Shown here: positions 8,258-15,529 of the stretch, piece after piece | Numbering within the stretch: position 1 is the stretch's first letter | Layout: each line of letters starts with the position of its first letter | Assembly: GCA_021781625.1 (NCBI GenBank) | Contig: JAJXWL010000002.1 | Coordinates: 1-47,027 of the forward strand | Origin: a bacterium | GTDB lineage: Bacteria; Spirochaetota; Spirochaetia; JABEVK01 | DNA length: 47,027 nt | Direction: 5' to 3' | The notes under the pieces: model-generated | What the model was told of the DNA's origin: nothing | The model's input: the letters and a program-made list of their open reading frames with translations, nothing else | Databases searched by the model: none | Program-made: the position numbers and the translations under genes

Positions 8258-9141
8258 CGTTACAGAACCTTTTGAATCCTCACTTAATTTTTCTCCAAGC
8301 TCCCCTGCGTTCTAAAGAAGACGCCATTAAGTTTTTGCTGGACCATGTCGTTCGCTATTACCAGCTTACCGAACGGCGCGAAGAATTCGCCCGCTTGATT
8401 CAAGAAAGGGAAACCCTAGGAGGAACGACATTTCCCTCCAAATTGAGTGTTCCCCATGCACGAATCCCTCAGTTCTCAGATATGATTGTTGCGATTGCCG
8501 TGCCCCAAAAAAGCTTTTTAGCCGAAGGCATGGAAGTAAAACTGGTGGTTCTCCTTTTAACGTCTGAGGACAATCCTAAACTTTACCTGAATACCCTTTC
8601 TTCGGTCGCAAAACTCTCCATGAAAAAAGAGCTCATGGCCGCTTTGCTAAACTGCCGATCGCCCAAGACCTTTATTCGTCTTGTTGCAGAACAAAACTTT
8701 CAAGTTCGGACTGAACCTCTTGCCGGAGACCTTGCCCGCCCCCTGACTCCCGTTCCTCCTACTATGCCGCTCACCGAAGCCGCTCAACTCTTAGTCGCTG
8801 ACGCTACTCCGCTGTTAGTGGTCGCAGACCAAGACAAGCGGCCCCTGGGAGTGCTCTCAGCCGAGGATATTTTACGGATTCCCCTACCCAGTTTTCAAGA
8901 ATCGAGCCTACAGCCGCAACTCTTGCACCAGCCCGCTTTTTTTGATAGTTGGCAACCGCCTTCGGTGCCGGTGACTCATTATCTTCGTCCCGCCCAGACG
9001 GTTTCGGCTCAGCTTTCCCTGAGTTTACTGGCGTTGGCTTTTCAACAATCCCGAGAACCCCGGGTCGTCGTGAATGCGCAAGGACAGTTCGTGGGGTTAC
9101 TCGAAAGTCGTGACCTTTTGAAGAAAATTCTCTGGGACTGA
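8254..9141 (+). CDS. EIIA (PTS IIA-type) domain fused to a CBS pair, second copy
   Basis: This 295-aa protein is a divergent paralogue of the first gene of the operon. The EIIA part contains IQERETLGGTTFPSKLSVPH with the active His, and EDNPKLYLNTLSSVAKLSMK matches the NKPGRYLNALAGFLKLSQK stretch of the first copy. CBS-like motifs follow from about residue 160 (MPLTEAAQLLVADATPLLVV with LGVLSAEDIL, and a last FVGLLESRDLLKKIL). The start is the ATG at 8254 overlapping the permease stop (8255-8257); the same frame is open upstream to 7693, but that part is antiframe to the permease and should be ignored. The 3' end overlaps convergent trmB by 45 bp. Confidence 0.87.
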   Translation: MTLQNLLNPHLIFLQAPLRSKEDAIKFLLDHVVRYYQLTERREEFARLIQERETLGGTTFPSKLSVPHARIPQFSDMIVAIAVPQKSFLAEGMEVKLVVLLLTSEDNPKLYLNTLSSVAKLSMKKELMAALLNCRSPKTFIRLVAEQNFQVRTEPLAGDLARPLTPVPPTMPLTEAAQLLVADATPLLVVADQDKRPLGVLSAEDILRIPLPSFQESSLQPQLLHQPAFFDSWQPPSVPVTHYLRPAQTVSAQLSLSLLALAFQQSREPRVVVNAQGQFVGLLESRDLLKKILWD

Positions 9142-9828
9142 GGGGTTAGCACGAAGAACCGCTTCTGACGTGCAACGCCACAAACTGTGCCCGGAGCGAA
9201 GGTACTTGCGCTCATGGGCCGTTTCAGCCGACGCTGGACTCCAGTTTTCGACAGATAAAGTCAATCCGGTCGCCAAACGAAAGACCAAGGCCCATTCCTG
9301 GGCATAAACCAGCCAATTCGTTCGAAGCTCAATAACTAAACCGCATGCTAGCAAATGGGGTAAAATCGGGTGTCCTGGCCATCGGCGGCCCACATGTTCA
9401 GGTTTGGGCCAAGGATTAGGGTAAAAGAGAGTTTGCCGTTGAAACTGCACACCGGTCTGGGCCGCCAAAAGCCAAAAATCCACTAAATCACACCTTAAAA
9501 AGAGCAAGTTCTCGAGTGGTTCTTGCGTGGCTTTGGCTAGACGAGCTTCGGATTGGTCGATTCCCACCACAAAACAGTCTGGGTAGCGTTTTGCCAGCAC
9601 GACGGAGCTTTCCCCAGTTCCACAGCCTGCGTCCAACAGACAAGGTTGTTGGGGTGAGAACACCTTTAAGAAGGTTTCAAAAGCCCGTCGGCTGTGGTCA
9701 GCCGGAGGTTTTCGAAAGGGCTTTTCCAAATGGCGTTGTGCGATTTTCTCAAGAAGCCCATGGGGCTGTGTCTGACGAGACGTGACGGGACGTGAATTTC
9801 CTACTGGGTAAGACGACTCGGGGAACAT
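9097..9828 (-). CDS. trmB: tRNA (guanine-N7-)-methyltransferase, TrmB-like
   Basis: TrmB uses S-adenosylmethionine to form m7G46 in the variable loop of tRNA. The SAM-binding motif is LLDAGCGTGESSVVLAKRYP near residue 80, followed by VVGIDQSEARL. The family hallmark TLFYPNPWPKPEHVGRRWPG is at about 155, and ELRTNWLVYAQEW and ETAHERKYLRSG match the later TrmB motifs. The phrase YPNPWPK.EH..RRW is the variant seen in some proteobacterial YggH-like members. The protein is 243 aa, with an N-terminal extension (QPHGLLEKIAQRHLEKPFRK) typical of that variant. AGGAG lies before the ATG at 9828. Its last 45 bases overlap the EIIA-CBS gene on the other strand. Confidence 0.88.
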   Translation of the reverse strand: MFPESSYPVGNSRPVTSRQTQPHGLLEKIAQRHLEKPFRKPPADHSRRAFETFLKVFSPQQPCLLDAGCGTGESSVVLAKRYPDCFVVGIDQSEARLAKATQEPLENLLFLRCDLVDFWLLAAQTGVQFQRQTLFYPNPWPKPEHVGRRWPGHPILPHLLACGLVIELRTNWLVYAQEWALVFRLATGLTLSVENWSPASAETAHERKYLRSGHSLWRCTSEAVLRANPSVPENFLQKVTTFE

Positions 9829-9886
9829 CCTTTCTCCTAGTTTACCGCCACTATAGGGGAGATTTCATCTTTTGAACAGAATAGTC

Positions 9887-9915
9887 TTGACGAGATATAA
9901 TATTTTCTCTATATA
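9887..9915 (+). promoter_or_regulatory. Sigma-70-type promoter of the CoA-disulfide reductase-like gene
   Basis: TTGACG (9887-9892) and TATATA (9910-9915) are spaced by 17 bp, followed by an AGGAG ribosome-binding site and the ATG at 9933. A second TATAAT lies at 9896-9901 inside the spacer. Confidence 0.7.
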
Positions 9916-9932
9916 TGAATAGGAGAGTAAAT

Positions 9933-11594
9933 ATGGCAAAGAAAATCTTGATCATTGGCGGCGTTGCGGGGGGAGCTACTGCAGCAGCCCGTTTACGACG
10001 TTTAGATGAAACTGCGGACATAACTGTCCTGGAACGTGGCCCGTATGTGTCGTTCGCAAATTGCGGATTGCCGTACTTTCTTTCAGGCGATATCAAGAAA
10101 CGTTCACAACTTCTTCTTCAAACTCCTGAAGGCTTTTGGAGCCGTTACCGGGTCGAAGTCAAAACCCAAACCGAAGCCCTCGAAATTCTCCCAGCCTCTA
10201 AAACCGTAAAAGCACGAGGCCCCGAAGGGGAACTGGAGTTGAGCTACGATGCTTTAATATTAACCCAGGGCTCCAACCCTGTGGTCCCGCCGCTACCCGG
10301 CGTCACCCAAGAACACGTATTCAAACTTTGGACCATTCCTGACATGGATCGTATTCAGAAATTCTTGACCGAAAAAGCTCCTGCCACCGCTGTCATTGCG
10401 GGCGGCGGCTTTATCGGCCTGGAAATGGCTGAAGCCTTTCATCAACGTGGTATCAAAACTACCGTGGTGGAACTGGCCCCACAGATTATGGCGACGATGG
10501 ACAAAGAATTTGCGTCTGCCGTGCAAAAACAGCTCGAAACCGACGGAGTGGCCGTCAAAACCGGGTTGGGTCTTTCCTCGATCGGTGCAAAAACCGTTCA
10601 GCTCAGTGATGGTTCCGAAATACCAGCGGACCTCGTTCTTCTCTCGGTGGGTGTACGTTCTGAACTCACCCTGGCTAAAGCCGCTGGGCTAGCGATAGGA
10701 CCGGCTGGGGGACTTCAAGTGGACGAATACCTGAGAACCTCAGACCCCAATATCTGGGCAGCCGGGGACATGATCGAAACGGTCAACCTCATCAGCGGGA
10801 AAAAAGCTCGCATTCCCTTGGCAGGACCGGCCAATCGCCAAGGCCGTTTAGCGGCCACGAATATTGCCTCAACGTATGTTCCAGGGGTCACGCCCCGTCG
10901 GTATCGCGGTGCCTTTGGCTCTTCTGTAGTCAAAGTTTTTGATTCCACAGCGGCTTCCACAGGACTCACAGAAAAAGCAGCCAAAGAGGCGGGTTTTGAG
11001 GTAGGCACTTCCACCGTCCATAAAGGACACCATGCCGGTTATTACCCCGGGGCAGAACTGCTGAGTTTAAAACTTGTCTGGGAAAAGCCCACTGGCCGGC
11101 TTTTAGGAGCCCAAGCTTTTGGTAAACAAGGGGTCGAAAAACGAATTGACGCTCTGGCCGTCGCCCTTTTAGGAAAACTCACTGTCCAAGACCTGGCGGA
11201 AGCTGACTTTGCCTATGCGCCCCCCTATTCCTCGGCCAATGACCCGATCAACATGGCGGCGTTCTCGGCACAGAATGCCTTGGAAGGGGCTTGCCCTCTC
11301 ACGACGCCCGATCAGTTACTTGCGCAACCCTTGACCGCTGACGAAATCCTCTTGGATGTGCGAACCCTGGGCGAGTTTGCCAAGGGTCATGCTGAGGGGG
11401 CTCTTCACATTCCCCTCGACGAACTGCGCGATTCCTTGGATCAAGTCCCCCAAAAAACTGTACATGTCTATTGCAAGGATGGCTTTCAAGGCTACCTTGC
11501 CGTCAGGATTCTGAAGCAAAACGGCATAAAGGCCGACAACATTGCCGGCGGCTGGACCAGTATGGTTCGGTGCGGCTGGGAGGAGAAAAAATGA
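9933..11594 (+). CDS. CoA-disulfide reductase/NADH oxidase-like flavoprotein with C-terminal rhodanese
   Basis: The 553-aa product is a pyridine-nucleotide-disulfide oxidoreductase of the CoADR-rhodanese type. IIGGVAGGATAAARLRRLD at the N-terminus binds FAD; SFANCGLPYFLSG places the single redox Cys at residue 44, as in CoA-disulfide reductases that carry a CoA mixed disulfide. AVIAGGGFIGLEMAEAF near 155 is the NAD(P)H site and DIWAAGD-like NIWAAGDMIE the second FAD motif. YAPPYSSANDPINM near 430 belongs to the dimer interface. From about 470 a rhodanese domain follows (ILLDVRTLGEFAKGH; active loop VYCKDGFQGY with Cys but without the usual Arg). Likely roles are reduction of CoA disulfide or per/polysulfide. 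AGGAG and the ATG at 9933 fix the start. Confidence 0.92.
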   Translation: MAKKILIIGGVAGGATAAARLRRLDETADITVLERGPYVSFANCGLPYFLSGDIKKRSQLLLQTPEGFWSRYRVEVKTQTEALEILPASKTVKARGPEGELELSYDALILTQGSNPVVPPLPGVTQEHVFKLWTIPDMDRIQKFLTEKAPATAVIAGGGFIGLEMAEAFHQRGIKTTVVELAPQIMATMDKEFASAVQKQLETDGVAVKTGLGLSSIGAKTVQLSDGSEIPADLVLLSVGVRSELTLAKAAGLAIGPAGGLQVDEYLRTSDPNIWAAGDMIETVNLISGKKARIPLAGPANRQGRLAATNIASTYVPGVTPRRYRGAFGSSVVKVFDSTAASTGLTEKAAKEAGFEVGTSTVHKGHHAGYYPGAELLSLKLVWEKPTGRLLGAQAFGKQGVEKRIDALAVALLGKLTVQDLAEADFAYAPPYSSANDPINMAAFSAQNALEGACPLTTPDQLLAQPLTADEILLDVRTLGEFAKGHAEGALHIPLDELRDSLDQVPQKTVHVYCKDGFQGYLAVRILKQNGIKADNIAGGWTSMVRCGWEEKK

Positions 11595-11860
11595 ATCCAA
11601 TACTGGATAAAATTAAGAACGGGGCATTAGTTCTGGATGTCCGAACCGTTGATGAGTTTGCCGACGGATCCTACCCGGGAGCCGTCAATATTCCGGTTCA
11701 TATTCTGAGTGCAAAACTGATGGACCTGGGTCCCAAGACCAGACCCGTGGTGGTCTTTTGCGCTTCGGGGGCCCGCAGTGCGATGGCCGCCCAGATTTTA
11801 AAGAAAGCCGGTTGGGATGATGTCACCAACGCGGGCGGCTTAGACGATATGCCGGCCTAA
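11591..11860 (+). CDS. Single-domain rhodanese (sulfurtransferase), 89 aa
   Basis: The small protein begins MNPILDKIKNGALVLDVRTV and has DEFADGSYPGAVNIP and an active-site loop FCASGARSAMAA, the canonical CxxGxRS of single-domain rhodaneses. It should carry a persulfide on that Cys. The ATG overlaps the stop of the preceding flavoprotein (ATGA at 11591-11594), and AGGAG at 11581-11585 serves as ribosome-binding site, so the two are made together. It may exchange sulfur with the rhodanese domain of its neighbour. The longer frame upstream of 11591 is a shadow. Confidence 0.93.
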   Translation: MNPILDKIKNGALVLDVRTVDEFADGSYPGAVNIPVHILSAKLMDLGPKTRPVVVFCASGARSAMAAQILKKAGWDDVTNAGGLDDMPA

Positions 11861-11864
11861 AAAA

Positions 11865-12560
11865 TCATAAACTCAACTTCCCTTCGCGTTGAGGTAAATT
11901 GACGCGAAGGGTTGTTCGTCCCGCCCCAGTTTGCATGTCCACCTCGCCCTCGAGGGCCAACGTGAAACTTTTTATGACAAAAGTTCCCAGTCCTAGACCT
12001 TGAGGCTTGGAAGACCGCCAAGCTTGAAAAAACTCTTCCCGAATGTCAAAAGGCACTTCACCTTGATTTTCTAAGACAATTTGAAGGGAATCTCCTTCCA
12101 GGGTCACCGCAAGCTCAAGGGTACCGCCAGAGGGTGAGGCCTCATAAGCATTACGAAAGGCGTTATCCAAAATTCCCCAAAGCAGATTTTCTTTGGTCCA
12201 CAGAGTCATCAGGGGGGCCATGCCCAAAGACAAACCTTGCACACGAACACGGGCAGAAATTCCTTTCAATTTTAAAGGTCGTTCATAATCATGGACAATT
12301 TGTTCCAGCAAGTTATTAATGATCAGAGGTTCACGTTCCAGCTGGAAAACACCCCGCTGAATACGATCCAAGTCTTGAAGGTTGTCCATCAGCGTCAAAA
12401 GCTTTTGTCCCCGGTCATAAATCGCTTGAGCCAGCTCGTTTAACTCAGGTGTCCCCGGAGACTCCAGCATCAAAAGTTGAGCCAAACTGAGAATACCAGA
12501 GACCGGTTTTTTCAACTCGTTCTGCAAAACACGGTTCCCATACTCGCCATCAAAAATCAT
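11865..12560 (-). CDS. Histidine-kinase-like protein lacking the phosphoacceptor His
   Basis: The 231-aa product has a HisKA-like dimerisation helix followed by a HATPase domain, with no sensor region. At the H-box, where kinases read (S)HELRTPL, this protein reads LQNELKKPVSGILS, so the phosphorylated His is replaced by Asn14. The HATPase N-box is recognisable (ENLLWGILDNAFRNAYEA) and a GLGLGTFVIKSF G2-like box remains, but the G1 box (ENQGEVP) lacks the Asp. It may be a scaffold, phosphatase-only or allosteric protein. AAGGAG lies 5 bases before the ATG at 12560; the frame also extends to 12605 without a site. The stop is 4 bp from the convergent rhodanese stop. Confidence 0.8.
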   Translation of the reverse strand: MIFDGEYGNRVLQNELKKPVSGILSLAQLLMLESPGTPELNELAQAIYDRGQKLLTLMDNLQDLDRIQRGVFQLEREPLIINNLLEQIVHDYERPLKLKGISARVRVQGLSLGMAPLMTLWTKENLLWGILDNAFRNAYEASPSGGTLELAVTLEGDSLQIVLENQGEVPFDIREEFFQAWRSSKPQGLGLGTFVIKSFTLALEGEVDMQTGAGRTTLRVNLPQREGKLSL

Positions 12561-12720
12561 AGGTACTCCTTTTTCTATTGTCGAATCCCTGGCGAACTTT
12601 GACAAGGGCTTTGTGTTAAGCCCCCGAGATTACATTCACGTTACAATTCTCTTCAGGGAATTAAATCTTTGTAACAATGCCGTTCACCTACTTCTCGTGG
12701 ATCGTGGTGCTGGATATGCT

Positions 12721-12764
12721 AAGGTCCATCAAGGGAGTTAAATAGTCACCAAGGTACATCGTGG
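12721..12764. repeat. Direct repeats in the region upstream of the 12808 lipoprotein
   Basis: AAGGTCCATCAAGG (12721-12734) and AAGGTACATCGTGG (12751-12764) are 11/14 identical and exactly 30 bp apart. GTTCACC also occurs twice (12682 and 12767). They may be regulator half-sites spaced by about three helical turns. No convincing -35/-10 pair was fixed in this 202-bp gap. Confidence 0.4.
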
Positions 12765-12807
12765 ATGTTCACCAGACTATAAGTCCCTAAAAAAAAGGAG
12801 TGTTTCT

Positions 12808-13377
12808 ATGAAATTGCTCAAGTTCCTCCCCCTTTTGGCCCTGTCGTTCCTCGTGTTCGCTTGTGCCCCCGCCATCCCCCAGAAGGCTGTTGACGCTGCC
12901 AACGCTGCGTTTGCTGATGCCAAGGCGGCTATGGCCGACCAGTACGCCCCTGATTCCTTCAAGGCGGCTTCCGATGCCAATGATGCCCTTCAGGCAAACA
13001 TCCAGGCTAAAGACTTTGGCAAGACCAAGGAATTGGCTCAAGCTGTGGTTGACGCTTCTGAAAAAGCTAAGGCTGACGCCGCAACCGGCTTAGCTCAGGC
13101 GAAGACCGATGTGGCTCAACTTCAGAAAGATATTGTTGCCGCTACCGACTTAGTGAAGAAAGAATTAGCCAAAGCTAAACGCGCTGGCCGCCGTGCTTAC
13201 AAGAAGGTTGACGTGAAGAAGGCTGAAGCTGACTTTACCGCCGCCACAGCGACTGCCGATGATCAGGCTGACGTTACCGCTGGTAACTTTGCCGCCGCGA
13301 AGACCAAGCTGACCGCTGAAAAGGCCGCTTTGACGACGCTTCAGCAGACCCTCGAGAAGGCTGGCTTTAAGGCCTAA
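12808..13377 (+). CDS. Ala-rich helical lipoprotein (DUF4398-like), probably abundant
   Basis: The start MKLLKFLPLLALSFLVF is followed by AC, giving a lipobox LVFAC and Cys19 as lipid attachment site. The mature 171 residues are rich in Ala, Lys, Asp and Gln and predicted to be helical or coiled-coil. YAPDSFKAASDANDALQAN followed by AQAVVDASEKAKADA resembles DUF4398-type periplasmic domains and, more loosely, Lpp-like envelope proteins. A strong AAGGAG, the narrow codon choice (GCC/GCT, AAG) and a perfect terminator suggest high expression. It probably links or lines the outer membrane; the exact role is not known. Confidence 0.85.
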   Translation: MKLLKFLPLLALSFLVFACAPAIPQKAVDAANAAFADAKAAMADQYAPDSFKAASDANDALQANIQAKDFGKTKELAQAVVDASEKAKADAATGLAQAKTDVAQLQKDIVAATDLVKKELAKAKRAGRRAYKKVDVKKAEADFTAATATADDQADVTAGNFAAAKTKLTAEKAALTTLQQTLEKAGFKA

Positions 13378-13400
13378 GACTTCTCCCGATGGGATAAAGT

Positions 13401-13430
13401 AAAAAAAGAGCCCCGAGGGGCTCTTTTTTT
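13401..13430. terminator. Bidirectional rho-independent terminator
   Basis: AGAGCCCC (13408-) and GGGGCTCT form an 8-bp stem with a GA-rich tight loop, flanked by seven A on the left and seven T on the right, so it can stop transcription from both the lipoprotein gene and convergent uppP. Confidence 0.92.
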
Positions 13431-13435
13431 GTTGC

Positions 13436-14281
13436 TTAGTGAGCAACTCCCATAAGGAGCAATGCACCTATTACCAGACCGGCTCCAATCCGGTAATAAC
13501 CAAACACTTTAAAGTTGTGCGTGGAAATATACTTCATCAGCCAGCGGATGACCCCCAAGGAAACGATAAAACCCACAGCAGCTGCTAAAATAAAATACGG
13601 CCAAAGTGCGTGGTCCAAGCTCTTTCCTTTGACGGCTTTAAACAGCTCAAAACCGGCGGCGGCTCCTAACGTGGGAATAAACAGCAAAAAGCTAAAATTG
13701 GCCACGACTTTGCGTTCGAGACCGACGAGCAGACCACCAATGATGGTGGAACCCGACCGCGAAACCCCTGGAATCAAGGCAAAGATTTGCGCAATGCCCA
13801 CCCATAGGGCTTTATGCCAAGGAATATCTTCCAGGTTGGTGACCGACGCCGGTTGAGCCTTTCGACTTTCTACAAGCAAAAAGACAATTCCCCCCAGGAT
13901 CAGAGATACGGCGACCACCCAAGGTGAAAAAAAGACAGCTTTGATTTCATGGTTGAACAAGAACCCTAAGATGGCGATGGGAAGAAAAGCCACAATGAGA
14001 TTACCAAACAAACGCCGGGCTTTGGGGTCAGAGGGTACACGACCGAGCAACTTCATCAGATCACGAAAGTAATACACGATCACGGCCAAGACGGCCCCTA
14101 ACTGGATGAATAGGGCCAAAGCATCACGGGCGTTTTTGATCGCCTCGGGCCCTGCAAGCACCACGGTGCGAGGAAAGCCTAAAAAGGCCTCCAATACAAT
14201 CGAATGTCCCAAAGAAGAAATGGGAAGGAACTCCGTGATGCCCAGCACCACACCTAAAATCACAGCAATCAGAAAATCCAT
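13436..14281 (-). CDS. uppP: Undecaprenyl-diphosphatase (BacA/UppP)
   Basis: UppP removes phosphate from undecaprenyl diphosphate to recycle the lipid carrier for peptidoglycan and other glycan synthesis. The 281-aa membrane protein has both catalytic motifs: GITEFLPISSLGHS near residue 13 (Glu, second Ser and His conserved; Leu where many have Ser or Thr) and PGVSRSGSTIIGG near 168 with the conserved Arg. QLGAVLAVIVYYFRD near 60 is also typical. About eight transmembrane helices are expected. The start is the ATG at 14281 with GAGGT five bases upstream; the frame is open to 14332 but without support. It shares a terminator with the lipoprotein gene. Confidence 0.96.
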   Translation of the reverse strand: MDFLIAVILGVVLGITEFLPISSLGHSIVLEAFLGFPRTVVLAGPEAIKNARDALALFIQLGAVLAVIVYYFRDLMKLLGRVPSDPKARRLFGNLIVAFLPIAILGFLFNHEIKAVFFSPWVVAVSLILGGIVFLLVESRKAQPASVTNLEDIPWHKALWVGIAQIFALIPGVSRSGSTIIGGLLVGLERKVVANFSFLLFIPTLGAAAGFELFKAVKGKSLDHALWPYFILAAAVGFIVSLGVIRWLMKYISTHNFKVFGYYRIGAGLVIGALLLMGVAH

Positions 14282-14302
14282 GCTGACCTCGTCATGTGAA
14301 TA

Positions 14303-14323
14303 TTCGGCCGTTATACGGCCGAA
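14303..14323 (-). promoter_or_regulatory. Nine-base-pair hairpin in the uppP leader
   Basis: TTCGGCCGT-TAT-ACGGCCGAA is a perfect 9-bp inverted repeat with a 3-base loop, ending 21 bases upstream of the uppP ATG and just downstream of its probable promoter. It may stabilise the mRNA or bind a regulator. Confidence 0.5.
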
Positions 14324-14327
14324 CGCC

Positions 14328-14356
14328 AGCATGACGGCCCGGGAGCTCTAGGTCAA
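14328..14356 (-). promoter_or_regulatory. Possible uppP promoter
   Basis: On the minus strand TTGACC (14351-14356) and CATGCT (14328-14333) are 17 bp apart. The -10 match is weak, but transcription from here would begin just before the 14303-14323 hairpin. Confidence 0.4.
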
Positions 14357-14395
14357 GACGGGCCTCAAAATTCAATTGATGATTTCTAGCTTGCC

Positions 14396-15430
14396 TTAGG
14401 GTTTTAAGCTTGCCAGATGATAATTCGGATTGGTCAGGGTAAACTGTGCCACAGCCCCAGGGGTGAGGTAGACTTTATGGTCAGTAGTCACAAAAATCGC
14501 CTGAGCCCCTGGGAGAGATTCAATAAGTTTCAGTCCCTTTTTTAAGCCGAGAATAAAGCAGGACGTGGACAAACCGTCTCCCAACTTGGTATCGACTGGC
14601 ATCAGCAAAGTCACTTGGGCCAAACCACTTTCAGCGGGAGCCCCCGTTCGAGGGTCCATAATATGGTGATAATATTTACCGTCTTGCACAAAGTACCGTT
14701 CATAAGGCCCGCTGGTTTCTACGACAAAATTATAGCCTTCGACAACGCCCATAATGGAATCGCGGGGAGCACCGTATTCAGGAGTTTGTAAACCAACCCG
14801 CCAAGGTTGGTGCCCAGGCTTCGTTCCCAATAAACAGATGGAGCTATTGCCCATGTTAAAGATGCCAATAGTATCGCCGGCAGCTTTGGCAATTCTTACA
14901 GCTTCGTCCATGGCGTAACCTTTCGCGATACCGCCAAAATCCAGCCTCATCCCCGGTTTAGTTAAGTAGACGGTTTGTTGGACAGGGTTGATGACCACAT
15001 CATGCCAATTGACTAAGGCTTTAGCCGCCTGAATTTGCGCAGGGCTGGGTACATGGGGGTTATCCCCCTCAACGTTCCATAAAAACGTCACGGGTCCGAT
15101 CGTAGGGTCAAAGATCCCCTGAGTGAGTTGAGACATGCGTAAACTATTTTGCAAAACCCATAAAGTATCTGAGGACACCTTAACAGGAGCTATTCCGGCT
15201 TGGTCAGAAACATGGCTAATTTCGCTGTTCGGCCGCTGGGCACTCATTTGCTGATCAATGGTTTCTAACCGTTGAAATATTTGGTCAAAAAGGATGTTTG
15301 AGGTGTTTTGGTAGAGCGTTATCGAGACCAGGGTACTATAAACTTCTTTTTGTCGCATGACGGGCTGAGGGCTTCCACAGGAAGCCAAAATCAGTGCCAG
15401 GAGCATGACGCCCCACCAATATCTTTTCAT
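14396..15430 (-). CDS. apbE: FAD:protein FMN transferase (ApbE), lipoprotein
   Basis: ApbE attaches FMN covalently to Thr/Ser residues of target proteins such as Rnf/Nqr subunits outside the membrane. The N-terminus MKRYWWGVMLLALILASC has lipobox ILASC. Motifs: FGGIAKGYAMDEAVRIAK near 170, IGIFNMGNSSICLLG (usually GG, here GN), HHIMDPRTGAP near 255, and GDGLSTSCFILGLKKGL near 285 with the metal-binding Asp. The protein is 344 aa. No ribosome-binding site is seen; a -10-like element ends 7 bases before the ATG at 15430, so a leaderless start is preferred over the ATG at 15442. No Rnf or Nqr genes are in the window. Confidence 0.93.
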   Translation of the reverse strand: MKRYWWGVMLLALILASCGSPQPVMRQKEVYSTLVSITLYQNTSNILFDQIFQRLETIDQQMSAQRPNSEISHVSDQAGIAPVKVSSDTLWVLQNSLRMSQLTQGIFDPTIGPVTFLWNVEGDNPHVPSPAQIQAAKALVNWHDVVINPVQQTVYLTKPGMRLDFGGIAKGYAMDEAVRIAKAAGDTIGIFNMGNSSICLLGTKPGHQPWRVGLQTPEYGAPRDSIMGVVEGYNFVVETSGPYERYFVQDGKYYHHIMDPRTGAPAESGLAQVTLLMPVDTKLGDGLSTSCFILGLKKGLKLIESLPGAQAIFVTTDHKVYLTPGAVAQFTLTNPNYHLASLKP

Positions 15431-15437
15431 ATTGGTC

Positions 15438-15466
15438 AGCATTCATGCTCGATCGAGCTTCGTCAA
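15438..15466 (-). promoter_or_regulatory. Leaderless promoter of apbE containing a 12-bp palindrome
   Basis: On the minus strand TTGACG (15461-15466) and AATGCT (15438-15443) are 17 bp apart, ending 7 bases before the ATG. The spacer contains GCTCGATCGAGC (15447-15458), a perfect 12-bp palindrome that looks like an operator. Confidence 0.5.
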
Positions 15467-15478
15467 GCAGGTAAAGGG

Positions 15479-15507
15479 TTAGATATTTTTCTATGATGGG
15501 TTATACT
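15479..15507 (+). promoter_or_regulatory. Promoter of the 15530-19538 envelope operon
   Basis: TTAGAT (15479-15484) and TATACT (15502-15507) are 17 bp apart, followed by AAGGGATAAG as a ribosome-binding site before the ATG at 15530. It is divergent from the apbE promoter, with 12 bp between the two -35 elements. Confidence 0.55.
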
Positions 15508-15529
15508 GTGAGACAGAAGGGATAAGCTC

